DNA from: Rhodocollybia butyracea
Lineage: Eukaryota; Basidiomycota; Agaricomycetes; Agaricales; Omphalotaceae
Assembly (NCBI GenBank): GCA_015501585.1
Contig: JADNRY010000017.1
Coordinates: forward strand, 124,001-188,000
Reading direction: 5' to 3'
Length of the DNA: 64,000 nucleotides
Positions 52,893 to 64,000 of this stretch are shown one piece after another (position 1 is the first letter of the stretch; each line of letters starts with the position of its first letter). Below the pieces are notes generated by a model. The model worked only from the letters and a program-made list of their open reading frames with translations. It did no database searches and was not told where the DNA came from. Position numbers and translations under genes: made by a program.

Positions 52893-53687
52893 GCGATAAT
52901 TTGTTTCCAGACTGACGATACGGACATTACAATTGTATTACCCATAACTGTTCTATGTATTTTTATTTTATGCTTTCGTGTTTATTGCTTTACTTTGTAC
53001 TTGGCTATACTTGGATTGTAGAATACTTACTGGCAATCGATCGAGGGTTTTTGTGCATTTCAAGGTTTTGGATTCGTTGTAAGCAGGTATAACTTGCCGA
53101 CACGAAGCTGGTACTACCTTTCAGTGTTCTCGCCTCAAGCTTAAGTTCTGCCAGATTTTCTAACCAAGTTTGGTGCCGGGCTTTCGAGGGAGTGACTGTT
53201 CCCTCGGCACATGAACCATCGTCGATAGCGCCAACATACTATTATAGTTTGGAAGCCGATATGCATGGCAAATTCGGACACATTGAGCTGAGGCTGAGGC
53301 CAGGCCCGGGACATGGATAGGAACTCGAGTATGTGCTGGCCGAAACGTGAGCGTTGCTGTACCTCCCCAGCACGTTAGTCCCCAGCCGGGGTTATTGCGC
53401 GTAGCGCATAGTGGCTTAATTATTCCACAAAGAGGAGCTTAGCCTTATGCCTTGCAGATCCTAAGGAGATGATATTGGTGTTGCCTGAAGGTCCACGGGC
53501 CTCGGAGGTTAATTATAGTGGCGGGAGTCTCCTCTGAGAGTCTGATAAGAGCAACGTTTCACAAAATTTAAAAAAAGAAACTAGGCTGCATGGTGGAGAT
53601 CTCTGGATATCAATCGATGCCATCATCTTATCTTATCTAAAATAGCGCCTGAAGTAAGCGCTCGCATAATTTTCTTTTCTTCTCCCA
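52893..53687. other. Intergenic region
   Basis: About 0.8 kb with no supported gene. GC-rich dyads such as CCCCAGCCGGGG near 53390 and TTGCGCGTAGCGCATA near 53395-53412 are present, their meaning unknown. Confidence 0.4.
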
Positions 53688-56095
53688 ATGTCGCTGCTCT
53701 CCGACGCAGAGCCAGACTCGGATTTTGAGCTCACAATAAACGAGCACTATGCCAAGGCATTCCAGTACAAGAAAGAGCGCGAGGAGCTTGAACAGCGTTC
53801 GTCATCCTTGATTCTACATCTATAGCATTCATCGACCAACTAATTTCACAGTAAAGCTGAAATATGGCTCGGATGGAGAAGACCAGGACTCTGAGACTGA
53901 TTCTGAGGAAGGCGTATCCGAAGATGAAGACGGTGAAGAGCTGACTCCCGCAGTGGACGCGGCTATTCTACGCACATTAGCGAGGATAAAACGGAAAGAT
54001 CCAGAAATATATAATGCTAAAACTGGTATCTTTGAAGGTGTGCCGACTTGTTTGCAGCTAGATATCGTCAACCTTATAGTTTATAAGAGGAACAGAATAA
54101 GTTGGGTTCAGCTAAACCCATTCTTAAGCAGTCAAAGGCCAAGGCATGTTGTTTTCTACAAGTCGTGTCGCAGAGTGTGCCTAATGTTTACAGTCAAAAC
54201 CTATTACAATCCGTCAAGTTGCTTTAGAAGCCCAACTTGAAACTCAGTCTCGGTCGCCCTCACCAGAGCCATTGACCCATGCGGAGGAGCAACGCCGCCT
54301 ACGAGATGAAACTATAGCCGCCTTTAATCAGGTTGGTCACGAAGATGAAGGGGATGATTTTCTTGTTCCTAGAGAAAAGACGAAAGATGAACAAGAAAAG
54401 GAAGAAGAGGAGTATCGCTCTTTTCTAGAACGAGAGGTTGGCGGAGATTTGAAGGCCCTGGTTTCAGTCGAAGAGAACATATGGAAGGACCCTGGACCGT
54501 CAAAAGAGAACAAGAAGACGAAGAAGAAAAGCAAAACGTCTACAAACACCGAAGAAGATGACCAGGAGTTTCTGATGAAGTATGTATTTTTGTCATTCTC
54601 TGCAGGTCGCTGTAGATCAACTCTGCTTTAGCTACATCCTTAACCGCGGATGGATCGACCGTTCCGCGCATCGCGTTCCAACATACAAAGAAGTTGTTTC
54701 ATCGAAAAAGAAGGGAAAGGGCAAAGCGATAGAAGAGGAAGAAGACCAGGATGATTCTTCTGACGAAAAAGCAGAAGGGGAATTGCGCCCAACTGGTGAC
54801 CCTGATGTTGACGAAGAAGATTTCGAGGAAATAGTCGATCGTTTTGAAAGTTCATATAACTTTCGTTTCGAAGAACCGTGAGCCTCATGATCTTTTTGTC
54901 ACCGTATCTTCTCTAACCATCATAATTTTGCTAGGGATGCTGCTGTCATCCAAACTCATCCTCGTAGCATACCCTCCCTTGTCCGCCGAGAGGATACCAC
55001 TAGAAAAGAAGCTCGTGAAAGGAGAAAGAAACGACAGGAAGAGGAAATGCAGAAGAAGCGCGAAGAGGTAAAGCGGTTGAAGGCGCTTAAAATGAAAGAG
55101 CTGCGAGTCAAGCTGGATAGGATAAGCAAACAGGGTGGAAAGAGTGTCCAGGATGATACTGGTCTGTTTCGTTCATTCAAAGGCGTGACCGAGATTTTCA
55201 TCGTCATCTTCAACAGCTTTACAGCAGTTAGATCTCGAAGGCGAATGGGATCCTGAAGCTCACGATCGCCAGATGACTGACCTTTATGGCGATGACGCGG
55301 AGTATGACGAAGACGCCGGGTACGGCGATGACGATAAGCCGACTTGGGACGATGACATTGATATCGATGACATAGTAAATGAGGCGGAATCGGACTCGAA
55401 AAGCAAGAAGAAAAAGAAGAAAAAGAAAGCCAAAGATGCCACTGAAGATGAGGGAGTGGATGTAAACGCCATGGACGCGGAGGTCGAGAGGGTCGACGAC
55501 GACGAAGAATGGGATGGGACTGAGGAGATGCGGAAAAGAAAAGTCGAAGAGTACATGGACGAAGTTTACGGCTTGGATTTCAACGACATGGTACGTGGAC
55601 TTAGTAGGTCAACTTTTTACATTTCTTCATAGCCATGATCTTCAGGTCGGCGGAATGCCTACAAGATTCCAGTATGCACGTATCCACCCGGAATCCTTCC
55701 ACCTTACGCCAGCAGAAATATTGATGGCTACTGATGCGGACCTGAACGAGTACATTGGTATCAAAAAGTTTGCTCCTTACCGAAAATCTGGCAATTGGGA
55801 TGCCAACAGGGGCGACCGGCTGAAAGAATTGAAGCGCAAGATTGGGGAGAGGGGGCATACGAGGGACACAGTACAGGAAGACAAACCTGTCAAAAAGCGC
55901 AAGGGTAAAAAGGAGAGGATGAGGAACAAGATGCCAGTAGATCCTGGGGCGACGATTGAAGATAGGGACGAAGCCGAAGACAGTCGGAATTTGAAGAGGA
56001 AAAGATCGACCTCTGGAATGCAAGAGGCGGAGGCGACATCACCGAAGAAGAGAAACAGGCGGCACAAGAAGAAAGATAATGATATTGATGTATGA
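53688..56095 (+). CDS. KRI1: KRI1, ribosome biogenesis protein
   Basis: About seven exons starting MSLLSDAEPDSDFELTINE and ending HKKKDNDIDV. Early conserved block LKLKYGSDGEDQDSETDSEE followed by LTPAVDAAILRTLARIKRKD and IYNAKTGIF. A middle acidic/basic alternating region (EEMQKKREEVKRLKALKMKE-type text) follows. C-terminal conserved block GGMPTRFQYARIHPESFHLT, ATDADLNEYIGIKKFAPYR, then a Lys/Arg-rich tail. This is the Kri1 family, a nucleolar factor working with Krr1 in 40S pre-rRNA processing. Exon edges in the middle (54020-54240, 54580-54650) are approximate. Confidence 0.85.
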
Positions 56096-56483
56096 TACTC
56101 CACGACATACGAACGAGTAGTACAGCGGGACTTTGAGTGGGCCTATCTTGCGCAGACAATCGAACCTTCCAGGTCCTTCCGACTCCTGAGTCCTTATTAT
56201 CCCTTTTTGTAACCTATCAATCTGTAGAGTCGTTAATCAGCTATGGGACCTAGGAACGTAATAGCTGTAATACTAACACTAATAATATAAGACTTGACAC
56301 TGGTTACCTATGTATTGAAAGCTTCTTAGAAGTTCGATGATGATCGCCGAAGACCAAATGAGAGTCAAGTATAAATCTAGACTCTCACATAAAGCAATAA
56401 CATCAACTTTCTCCTCAGTTTCCTTCTTATCCCCTCAAGTGTTCGTGACATCTATCCGTACACTAGGCTTGGAAATTTCACGC
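56096..56483. other. Intergenic region and leader of the NTF2-like gene
   Basis: No ORF is supported as coding. The open frame upstream of ATG 56484 is in phase with it but contains no earlier convincing start. This start was chosen because MSGSKHWTPSSL opens the conserved-looking part. Confidence 0.4.
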
Positions 56484-57109
56484 ATGTCTGGGTCGAAACA
56501 TTGGACACCATCCTCTTTAACGTATATTGTACCAGATATCAATAAACAATCGCCCAATCTCCAAACTGCTCTGGCGTTCATCGACGCAAGAAATGCGTGG
56601 TTTTCAAGCACGGGTGGTAAGACTGGCGTCGAGCAGATGATGTCGCTGTTTGACGACAGTTTGGAGCATCGCATTCTGCCCAATTCCTTGGCCAGGCCGG
56701 TCCTCAAGAAGAACCAGTACAGAGAGTATGTACAGGGTCTGTTGCGCTTCATTCGCACGTACAAGGTACGCAACTCGCGTCGGGCTTTGCCTTCCGAATT
56801 CATATTACAGTCTCCAGATTTCCCTGCATGAGATGATTGAGTCGAACGAGAATTCAATCGTAATTCATGTGCGTACAGCTTTCCCCTACCTAAACCATCC
56901 TCTCTAGCTGCATATACTTACAGGCTTCTTCAACCGGGACGAGCTTGAGCGGCGTAGACTTCTCGAACGAATATATTATTATTCTTCATTTTAAATCCTC
57001 GAACGAGCCAGGCGAGCTTCCCAAAATTATCAAGGTGAAAGAATGGGTAGATAGCAAAAAAACTGCAGAGTTTTTTGAAGAGGAGAGAAGGAGAGCGGGA
57101 GTGGTTTAA
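56484..57109 (+). CDS. NTF2/SnoaL-like small protein
   Basis: Three exons starting MSGSKHWTPSSLTYIVPDI at 56484. After the first long exon (ALAFIDARNAWFSSTGGKTGVEQMMSLF region, SLFDDSLEHRILPNSLARPV, REYVQGLLRFIRTYK) the second exon gives ISLHEMIESNENSIVIH and the third ASSTGTSLSGVDFSNEYII, LHFKSSNEPGELPKIIKVKEWVDS and EERRRAGVV. Helical N-terminus plus C-terminal strands with the G-x-x-x-N-EYIIILHF pattern fit the NTF2-like (SnoaL) fold, a family of small pocket proteins seen in many fungi. Ligand unknown. Confidence 0.65.
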
Positions 57110-57242
57110 CATATAGGTCATTAGAAGTGTAAGATAGTTCTTGCTTTATATACACGTACACAGGCAATAGAAACAAAAGACTCATGAATGGTTAGAGCAA
57201 TGCTATGGTGTGGCGACTCGGATATGCAAAAAAAAAAAAAAC

Positions 57243-58332
57243 TCATACGACATAAACATTTTCCTTTGCGACCTTATATTCCTCCAACGATCTAAAATAT
57301 TCCAGACGCTTCTGACGGTCGACAGCATATTCCTATATTTTAAATGAGGGATGTCCGAAGTGGGTAGAAATGAGACTTACATCGTCGGTCGTCTCCTCTG
57401 CAACCTTCTTCTTATCTTGCTTTTCTCGCTTTGTCCCTCCTAAGAGGTTTGTGATCAATAGGCTCATCCTCGTCAGAAACGACCTTCTGTGTTTGACCTC
57501 GCCTAATCCTGGCACTTTTTCGCGTCGCCGTCTTGGGCAATAGCGCCTTCAAATCCCGAGCCAATGTCTCAGGGTCCACAGAGACGTCATTGCGCGGTTT
57601 TTTCCTTCCTCTCCCACCAGCCTTAGTTTTCGCCCGTTTGCGAGAAGAATCAACTTCTAGATCTTCCGCTAGACTATTTTCGGTGAGTTCATTCACAGTG
57701 CCATCACTGATGTCCCCATTCACTTTTTTAGTTAAACCTCTTTTCGTAACACGACTAGGCTTCGCGGGAGAAGGAGAGCTCGGCAAGGAGGGAGATTCGG
57801 CATGCACAGCGCGGGAAGGTACTGTAGTGTATTTCTGAATGCGCTGTTTATGAGGAGATCGAGGTGCCTTCAATGGCACGAGAGGAAGCCTACGAGCTCT
57901 CGCTGCCAAGTCACGTTCAGCTTTCAACTTCGCCTCAAGAGCAAAAAAGCCAAATGGATCCGAGTTCCTAGGGGCTAGAGTGGCGTCCTTCTCTTCTTCA
58001 TCTATCATATCATAAACTTCAGACTCGAAATCGCGTGCATCTTCTTCGACATCTGCCGCTTGGTAAAACGGTTTCTCGGTCTGCTGGTGTTCGGCTGCGT
58101 CTCCTGAAGTTGCAACGGGAAGGAAATCCGTCAACTGTGAGGAGGACGCGAGAGGAGACGAGGGGGGAAGAGGGGAAGAAGGTGGTTTTCGAGAAGATTG
58201 GCCTGGAGCACCTGGAACTTTAGCTTTAGCTTTGAGCTTCGCACCAAGCGCGCCTGTAGGGGCTTTGGGCTTCCGTCTTCGTCGCGAAACCACATCGTGG
58301 TTAAGCAAGGCAGTTTCATCCACAGTGGACAT
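57243..58332 (-). CDS. Basic nuclear-type protein with sororin-like motifs
   Basis: Starts MSTVDETALLNHDVVSRRRR at 58332. Mostly disordered, with basic stretches (RRRRKPKAP, GGRGRKKPR), an acidic middle and a DPFGFFALEAKLKAERDLA segment. Using a 58-nt intron after ARIRRG and a second one before EYAVDRQKRLEYF, it ends EEYKVAKENVYVV. Without the first intron it would end at the earlier stop (57412). An FGF motif and the C-terminal F-x3-E-x-[FY]-x-[LV]-x2-E pattern recall sororin, the cohesin stabiliser; KEN may be an APC/C degron. These short motifs are suggestive only. Other DNA-binding or chromatin proteins fit equally well. Confidence 0.6.
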
Positions 58333-58433
58333 AGGTGCAGGTTGTAAAGAATGCAGTGGAAGTAATCATGATTCATAATGAACCTACGTTGGCCAAATCA
58401 CATGATGGCGGATAAGCGCGCGTCATCTCTAAC

Positions 58434-60241
58434 ATGGACAAGTTGGTATTTGCACAGTGAGCACTATTTCACCATCGTCGCATTGTGATTCTTAATTACT
58501 GGTACGCTGAGCACAGCTTTATGGTTGGGAATACTTTCGTAGGGACAATGCTCTCACCCGTTCGCATATCATACTAAGCTAATAACCTACCAGCCATATA
58601 CTATACAAGAATGGCAGGAAGACATTGAAATGGCCCATGAAAATAACATGTAATGATGTTCGAATGAACCTCGAATACCTGCAGTCTAAATAAGATATAG
58701 CGATGGGTTTGCTCTGAATGTAGGAAAGGAAACTTGGCAGATCGAGAGAGTTGCAGACTGCTTTTCGGCTGCTTCGAGAACCAAAATACCTTTTCAATTC
58801 TTCTTCAGTTTCGACATGAGGTAAAACTAACAATGCCACCCTTGACTTTTACCTGATCAAACTCCTATCTTTGTAGCTCAATACTTTCGGAAAAAAAGAC
58901 GGACGTTCAAGTGCTATGCACATACATCGAAAGGTTTGGCAAAAATGAACGGATGCTTCATTACAACCATGGCCTTTTTGTCTCCACATTTTCCGGAGAG
59001 CAAAGTCTCTTTGGACACCATACCTTGGATAGTGCATGGATCTTTGTTAAAGAACGCCTGTCGCTAGCAGCTCAATCTCCGGTCCGTATAGCCAACTTCT
59101 TCCTTTTGGCATAAATGAACCACTACTTTAGATTCACTACGTCCCGTCGCTATTCATTGACCCCGCATTGTACCCGGAAATGAGATCTTTGGATGGGGCT
59201 TTTAATGTTAGAGTCTCGGATTCCCAGCTTGAGCAAACATTTCATCTTCTTTCTGCAGTGGAATGGAGGTTGGCCTGTACATCTTGACTCTAAGTCTCCT
59301 TGCTGTGAGATTGAATGTCCCGCTTTGGAATCTGACAACGAGCATATACGACGCTTAAAGGGCCGTACCTTCATGTCTGCCGTGGCACCGTGGTTTTTCA
59401 CGGTACGAGTTCGAAAATCTGCCGCAGTTTTGTGTTGTTAAACTTCAACCTAGCACTACGGTGTGGATAGCTGGAACAAAAATGTCCGTATCTCCGGTTG
59501 ACTTCCAAGACGAAATCTGAACTTTGACATAAAGTGGATCTATCGAGGTGACGACTGGCTATTTGTGAGGCGTTGGGAACAGCTGGTCGCCATGCGCGAT
59601 CAGATCGATGTTGTTCAAGTCATTTCCTGGAATGGTAATAACATTTCATACTAAGTGTGCAGAAATTCTGATATCTTGACCTTTTCAGACTATGGAGAGT
59701 CACACTACATAGGCCCCATCAAAGGTACCCAACCGAACTCTCAGAAATGGGTCGATGGGTATCCTCACAACGCTTGGCTGAAACTGACCTCGTATTTCAG
59801 TCGCGCCTTTAAGGAAGGTCGATATCCAAAGATAAATAAAGACCAGATATTTATCTGGGCTAGACCGCATTCAAAACACGCATGTGCTTCCAACGATCCT
59901 GTTCCCCGACCAAAAAACTGGAATCTGGCAAGAGCACACGTCAAATCAAACGTTGAATTGTACTGATATTTCACATACAGACCGACGACAAGTTATGGGT
60001 GGTTGTGTTAGCAAAATACCCTGCAACTGTCCTCATGTATGGTAAAAGCGGTGTTCAGGTAGTCGACGTACTTGGAGGCCTCACAAGGCTCTCCCGGGAT
60101 CTGGAGCCTGGCGATGGATCAAAGGTAGAGATGAGGAGGGGCGAGGTTCTTGTCGCAGAATGCTCGCCATCAGAATTTAAATTCAATGAGGGACAGCCCT
60201 TAGTGTACAATTTCAATGCGTATACAGCACACTCATCGTAA
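58434..60241 (+). CDS. GH71 alpha-1,3-glucanase (mutanase)
   Basis: Ten or so short exons starting MDKLVFAHFMVGNTF at 58434. Family text follows in order: YTIQEWQEDIEMAHENNIDG, FALNVGKETWQIERVADCF, PFQFFFSFDM, LFVSTFSGEQSLFGHHTLDS, HYVPSLFIDPALYPEMRSLD, NWNGGWP, HYGVDSWNKNWIYRGDDWLF, VVQVISWNDYGESHYIGPIK, WVDGYPHNAWLKLTSYFSRA, IFIWARPHSK and LWVVVLAKYPATV, before the stop at 60239. GH71 enzymes hydrolyse alpha-1,3-glucan of fungal cell walls. The start comes straight into the barrel, with no signal peptide visible; an upstream ATG is out of frame. Either the first exon is missed or the product is not secreted classically. Confidence 0.85.
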
Positions 60242-60330
60242 TTCATAGGAGTGTGAAAATAATATATACCGCTTTGGCCATCTCCTTTTGTTACGAGCGC
60301 CTATCAGATCGAACGCGTTGAACCGAATCC

Positions 60331-63300
60331 ATGCAAAGGCTCAAAGATGCTGAAGTAGGCACCATTCATACTCTTACTTTGCTGTCCTTTCACAATTCCT
60401 GTCCAAGTCGCTGTATTCTAAAGCTACAAAATCCGAGCTGGCCAGAGACTACGACTCCGCCTTCCGTTTGTACATCAAAGCCGCAGAATCTTTCCTACAT
60501 CTCAGTAGATCAGCCTCTGAAACGGAAAAGGACAAACTAAATTGGGAAAAAAACGCCAGTAAGGCTCTAGAAAGAGCTGAACGAATCAAACAAACCAGAG
60601 AAAAATCGAAGCAAACCCAAAACTCGGGAACATCAAGCCAATCCGATTCAGCAGCGAAGCTTACACTAGTTTCTGTTGATTATTTCTCAGCAGGTATCTC
60701 AATGCTCTCTCTCATATAACCAAAACGCGCTGAATTCAATGGCAGAGGAACAATCGTATGTGTTGAAGAAAGGCGGGAACGTAAATGGGGTGTTGTTTCC
60801 TTTGTGGCACGAGAAGCCTGAGTTATCATCGTGAGTACTTTTGCAATCTGCCTAGCATTCAAACCTTGTTTTACACTCTCACAGGACTCAAAGGCAGCCG
60901 AAACTCTCCGAGTTGCAGTCCAAACTGTTGGCTGTCTGGAAAACAGCCGATGGGGATGTTGTTCAAGAAAATCATTCATTATTTCCTCATGATATATCAC
61001 AGAATATCGTAACAGACTGTTCCGTTTGTGCTTCTATATCTAGTTGCATTGAACATGACAGGCGATTTGGATCAAATGTGAGTCTGTCGATCCGAGAAAA
61101 TGCATGAATTTCGAATCCACGATCCAGCTCGCAAGATCCATACTATACGTATCTGGTTCCAACTCCACGTACGTGTACGATCTCAAATTGTTTTATAATG
61201 GTGACTGGAGACGAGTGAGTTCTGACTTTTGATATCTCATGGATAAATGCTGATGTTCTTGCATTCTCAGATCAGTAAGGCGTCCATAAACTCATGGAGC
61301 TGTTGATAAGATTGTTGCAGGAATCGATGGACAACTTCCCTACCATCCAACCTCAGGAGTCCCATTATGTTTGACTTGTAAACCGCGTGATACTGGTGAA
61401 GGTGGCCCGAAGATTTCGGCGGTATCTTGGCCCAGTATACTTGAGAAGGGGGTGTGTTATTCAAGCCCTTACCCTCGGTTGTATTGACTTTTCATCAGTA
61501 CATGGTATTGATGGGAGGCTACGATTTTCCCGGATCGTAAGCGTTGTTTTCGCTGTACCTCTCTCACTATGGTCTCACTGAGTTGCTTCTGATAGAAATT
61601 CGTCAATTGATCTGCAGTATGTTGAATTTTTTGCAACCGTGCCCTTCTTCTTACTCGAATAAGCACATTAACAGGCTGGATTCCAGAGCACATTGACATT
61701 AAATGGCATGCTGTTTGTCCTTGGTCAATCTAGGAGATTGATTGATCAAATTCCTAGGTCGAATTTTGAAGGCGAAAGGACTTGGACCAGAATACTAGAA
61801 GGTTTTACTAGTGGACGCTGCATGCTGACGTTGGGAACAGGCCCAAACCCCGATATCCGCTGGAGAAACAGTAACCTCCTTTCAGCGCACAGTTACGCTG
61901 TAACTGGTGGGCTACGCCGAGCCATTTCTTCTGCCGCAACCAATATTTCTTGACAGATTTACGCGAAGACGACACTGGACGTTTTGTAACTGTCATCGAC
62001 TCTTGGGTTCATTCCGAATCCCTTAACGTTGGAGCTTACAAACGACCGGGTTTGTACTGATCCTGTTGCCGCTTTCTTCTTGCTCATGGTCTATATGCAG
62101 ATGTACTAGAAATTCCTTGGTTAGATGTACTTGACATCTTCGATGGAATATACCTCAACTGGGACCCTCGAATGTGGTCTTCAAACCTCACTTATCATGC
62201 GTATGTGCTGCGTTAGTCTCCAAACGCGTGCTTAACGTTGTGCAGAATGTGGAGAACTAAAACAGACCATAAAGGTTCATCCTTAAATGTCATGCTTTGA
62301 TCGTGCTTTGATCAAGTCATATTTTCAGCGCGCATTCACCAAGTTCGCGCCAACCTTCGGAGCACTGGCTCGGAGCAGGGAGAAATATGGGTACTGCTTA
62401 CCCGACACATCAACAATACCAGAAAATCAGGAATATTTATTGCCTGCAAAGTCCAAGTTGAGGACGACGAGGCCGACTATCCTTTCGTATCCGATAAACA
62501 ACAACAGCTATCTAATAAGGTGCGGCTTATGACGATGTCCTAGGAAATGCAGGACTCAATCCTTACAGGGGACCTATACCAACAGCCCTCATGTTTTAGT
62601 ACGTGATTTTGCTCCTCTGGTTGACACATAGGACTCATTAGTGACGAAGATTAGAACGAAAATCACGCCTCTTAATCATTCAGCTTCGTTGTCCATTTTC
62701 GCCATGTGTGAAGACCCTTCTGACGATATCGGATTCGATATAACGATCTATGCTCCAACACACCTCGCACTTACTTGGAAGGAAAACCTGCTCAAGTTTC
62801 CCTTTACTGAAACGGTTTGTTTTTCAATGATGTATGTGACGACCATTTAAACCGTTTGTTCCAGCAAGAAGGCTCTCTTACAAGCAAAAACTCGGGAGGA
62901 AATTCCACTCACCCAAGTTTTATGGTCAACCCACAGTATCATTTACGTATCCACCCCTCCAAACAGTCCAGAACTGGAACTAAAGAACGTAGCACTTTTT
63001 TGGTGGAGACTAATAAGGATCTTCCGATTCAGATTATAATCTGCTGGTCTGAAGGTGAAAGGGTCACCGAGTAAGCATGAAGCTTATACATTCTACAACG
63101 AATAATTTGTTTCGCTTAGACCTTCTCAGAAAAATATTGTAGCGACGTCGGGCAAGTACACTCACGGACTCGCTCAAGTTACCGCCCTGCTTTCGCGTGA
63201 GCTGTCTTTCGTTAACGAGGTGGTAGTCCTTACATTTCTTTCAAGCTGGAAACTACAGTGTTATCATATCGGCATTTGAACCGTACCAAAGCGGACCCTA

Positions 63301-63860
63301 TACACTGAACGTGCAAAGCTTCGCCAAGTTTGATATCAAAGCTATTCCTCAGGAAGGAGCAGGAATGTACAGAAAGGCTGCCAAAGGTGCATGGTGAGAT
63401 AAGTCTTTTCCTGGATAGGCCTTTGATTTGACATAATGCAGGGATTCCTCATCGGCTGCAGGAGCGCCTAGTTTTAAACGATACTTTCAAAACCCAATAT
63501 TTGAACTCAACCTTTCGGTCCAATCTCAAATCCAGTAAGGCATACATCTTCGATTTCAAGAAGCGGTTATAATGTGTTCCATGGAATAGGATTCGACTAC
63601 AGCTTATTCGACCATCATCAAGCATCAGTTTGAATGTCACTGTCTATTCAGCTTCAGAAAACCTATCCACTGAAGACCATGTTCTGACTTCCGGCCCATA
63701 CGACGACCCCATCACTGGGGTAGTGACACCTTTGACAACTTTGTCCAAAGGTCGGTACTGGGTTGTCCCTTCGACGTACAATCCGGGAACGCAAGCTGCC
63801 TTCCAATTGATCGTCTTTAGTACGCTCGCCTCTACCGAGCTTGACTTGAGAAGGTCGTAA
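60331..63860 (+). CDS. MIT-domain calpain-like protease, PalB/RIM13 type
   Basis: Many exons starting MQRLKDAE at 60331. N-terminal MIT domain (SELARDYDSAFRLYIKAAES, EKNASKALERAERIKQTRE) for ESCRT-III binding; then the papain-like calpain core: DISQNIVTDCSVCASISSCI with catalytic Cys, LLSAHSYAVT with catalytic His, and FVTVIDSWVHSE where Asn is usual. LDIFDGIYLNWDPRMW follows, then C-terminal beta domains (FVNPQYHLRIHPS-type, YSVIISAFEPYQSGPYTLNV, LTTLSKGRYWVVPSTYNPGT). This is the PalB/Rim13 family that cleaves the PacC/Rim101 regulator in ambient-pH signalling. Exon borders in the middle (61100-62600) are approximate. It follows the GH71 gene on the same strand by 90 bp. Confidence 0.85.
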
Positions 63861-64000
63861 AAGTGCAATTATTTCATTTGGTCGTATGAAGGAATGAGTT
63901 AGGAGTTAAGAGGAACTCGTTCACTCTCTTGAGAGTGTTCCGTGAGGGATTGGCTTCTGGTCTTTCGGATATTATCCATTCTAGACGCATTCGGATGCTT
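63861..64000. other. 3' flank of the PalB-like gene
   Basis: The last 140 bases hold no coding frame. A small dyad, CTCTCTTGAGAG near 63923-63934, could lie in the 3' end region. Confidence 0.4.

Noticed and set aside
58579..58839. 86-codon minus-strand frame
   Set aside because: Antisense to the GH71 exons and introns; explained by that gene.

Overview
This is a fungal nuclear DNA window, most likely from an agaric-type basidiomycete (Agaricomycetes). Genes are split by many short GT-AG introns of about 45-65 nt, lie close together on both strands, and include typical basidiomycete families: a TPR-CHAT protein, a GH71 alpha-1,3-glucanase, a DOPA-4,5-dioxygenase-like gene and a C-terminal PRAI domain in TRP1. 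All gene models were assembled by eye from six-frame reading and splice signals. No RNA evidence or database search was available, so exon edges and starts are the least certain part.

Layout. 0-10 kb: 3' end of TRP1; a 2.7 kb gene-poor stretch holding an inverted repeat pair; a C2H2 zinc-finger gene; a KDM4-type JmjN/JmjC histone demethylase; the DOPA-dioxygenase-like gene. 10-24 kb: a four-span membrane protein; a three-finger C2H2 protein divergent from the DNA polymerase epsilon catalytic subunit (POL2); a small unknown gene; a cell-wall-integrity type MAP kinase (Slt2/Mpk1-like). 24-29 kb: a TPR-CHAT gene broken by one in-frame TGA, flanked by two or three very small spliced genes, at least two of them single-pass membrane proteins. 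29-38 kb: lanosterol synthase (ERG7), KDEL receptor (ERD2), a TMEM198/DUF4203-like membrane protein and a membrane-anchored DnaJ protein.

38-47 kb: a tandem duplication of a cytochrome b5/FMN-dependent dehydrogenase (flavocytochrome b2-like), followed divergently by DIS3/RRP44. The left repeat also carries a decayed copy of the DIS3 5' end, which shows how the duplication arose. 47-64 kb: an intron-containing tRNA-Asp(GTC), a coiled-coil protein resembling augmin HAUS3, an unknown Ser-rich protein, the ribosome-biogenesis factor KRI1, an NTF2-like small protein, a basic nuclear-type protein with sororin-like motifs, a GH71 glucanase with no visible signal peptide, and a PalB/RIM13-type MIT-calpain protease.

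Most genes are independent housekeeping functions: replication, RNA decay, ribosome assembly, sterol synthesis and ER retrieval. There are no operons. The most unusual parts are the dehydrogenase/DIS3 duplication, the interrupted CHAT gene with its tiny membrane-protein neighbours, the DOPA-dioxygenase-like gene with lost histidines and a 5-nt microexon, and the possible sororin-like gene.
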